Part shown: one piece after another, positions 6,321-6,361 of the stretch
How positions within the stretch are numbered: the first letter of the stretch is position 1
Layout: each line of letters opens with the position of its first letter
From: Thiotrichaceae bacterium
GTDB taxonomy: Bacteria > Pseudomonadota > Gammaproteobacteria > SZUA-229
Reading direction: 5' to 3'
Assembly: GCA_002746365.1 (NCBI GenBank)
Contig: NVWZ01000007.1
Span: 149,450 to 155,810 of the forward strand
Length of the DNA: 6,361 nucleotides
Position numbers and translations under genes: made by a program
Notes under the pieces: model-generated
Databases searched by the model: none
What the model was told of the DNA's origin: nothing
Seen by the model: the letters and a program-made list of their open reading frames with translations, nothing else

Positions 6321-6332
6321 GAAGTATCTTCT
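6320..6332. promoter_or_regulatory. Small perfect inverted repeat upstream of hsdM, possible operator
   Basis: AGAAG-ATA-CTTCT is a perfect 5-bp inverted repeat with a 3-base centre, adjoining the weak -35 candidate. The size and place fit a site for a dimeric regulator, for example a controller protein governing the R-M operon. No regulator gene lies in the window, and repeats this short do arise by chance in AT-rich DNA. Confidence 0.28.
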
Positions 6333-6361
6333 GCAATCTTAATCGACTCACTCAAGTAATA

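Overview
The window holds most of one operon on the minus strand: a chromosomal-type defence locus built on a Type I restriction-modification (R-M) system. Reading in the direction of transcription (right to left) the genes are hsdM (methyltransferase, 4196-6271), hsdS (specificity subunit, 2995-4203), an ABC/SMC-like AAA ATPase (1400-2992), an HNH nuclease (534-1400) and the first 169 codons of hsdR (restriction/translocase subunit), which runs off the left edge. Every junction is tight: an 8-nt overlap, a 2-nt gap, a 1-nt overlap and a 24-nt gap. One transcript starting near 6285 could therefore carry all five genes. I see no RNA genes, CRISPR array, transposase or terminator, and no stretch over about 100 bases without a gene.

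The host is probably a gammaproteobacterium with a moderate-to-low GC genome. This is inferred from the general look of HsdM and HsdR and from ordinary codon use with standard stops. Nothing in the window fixes the genus.

hsdM, hsdS and hsdR alone make a complete Type I enzyme: HsdM2-HsdS methylates adenine in a split target, and with HsdR the complex translocates and cuts unmodified DNA. The unusual part is the two-gene ATPase-HNH module between hsdS and hsdR. Its general layout (ATPase with Walker A, SSG signature, Walker B and a switch His, translationally coupled to a CxxC...DH...N...CxxCN nuclease) resembles PtuA/PtuB of Septu. Its location matches that of the anticodon nuclease gene prrC in the E. 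coli prr locus, which also sits between the specificity and restriction genes. The inferred role is a second-line defence that accompanies, and may be restrained by, the R-M complex.

Two sequence details support module behaviour. A perfect 10-bp direct repeat (TTAAGTATGG on the coding strand) lies at both ends of the ATPase-HNH pair, as if the pair had been spliced into a former hsdS-hsdR junction. The hsdS gene is itself a mosaic: both target-recognition domains are AT-rich around a GC-richer central spacer, and a run of nine A residues there could act as an on/off or half-subunit switch.
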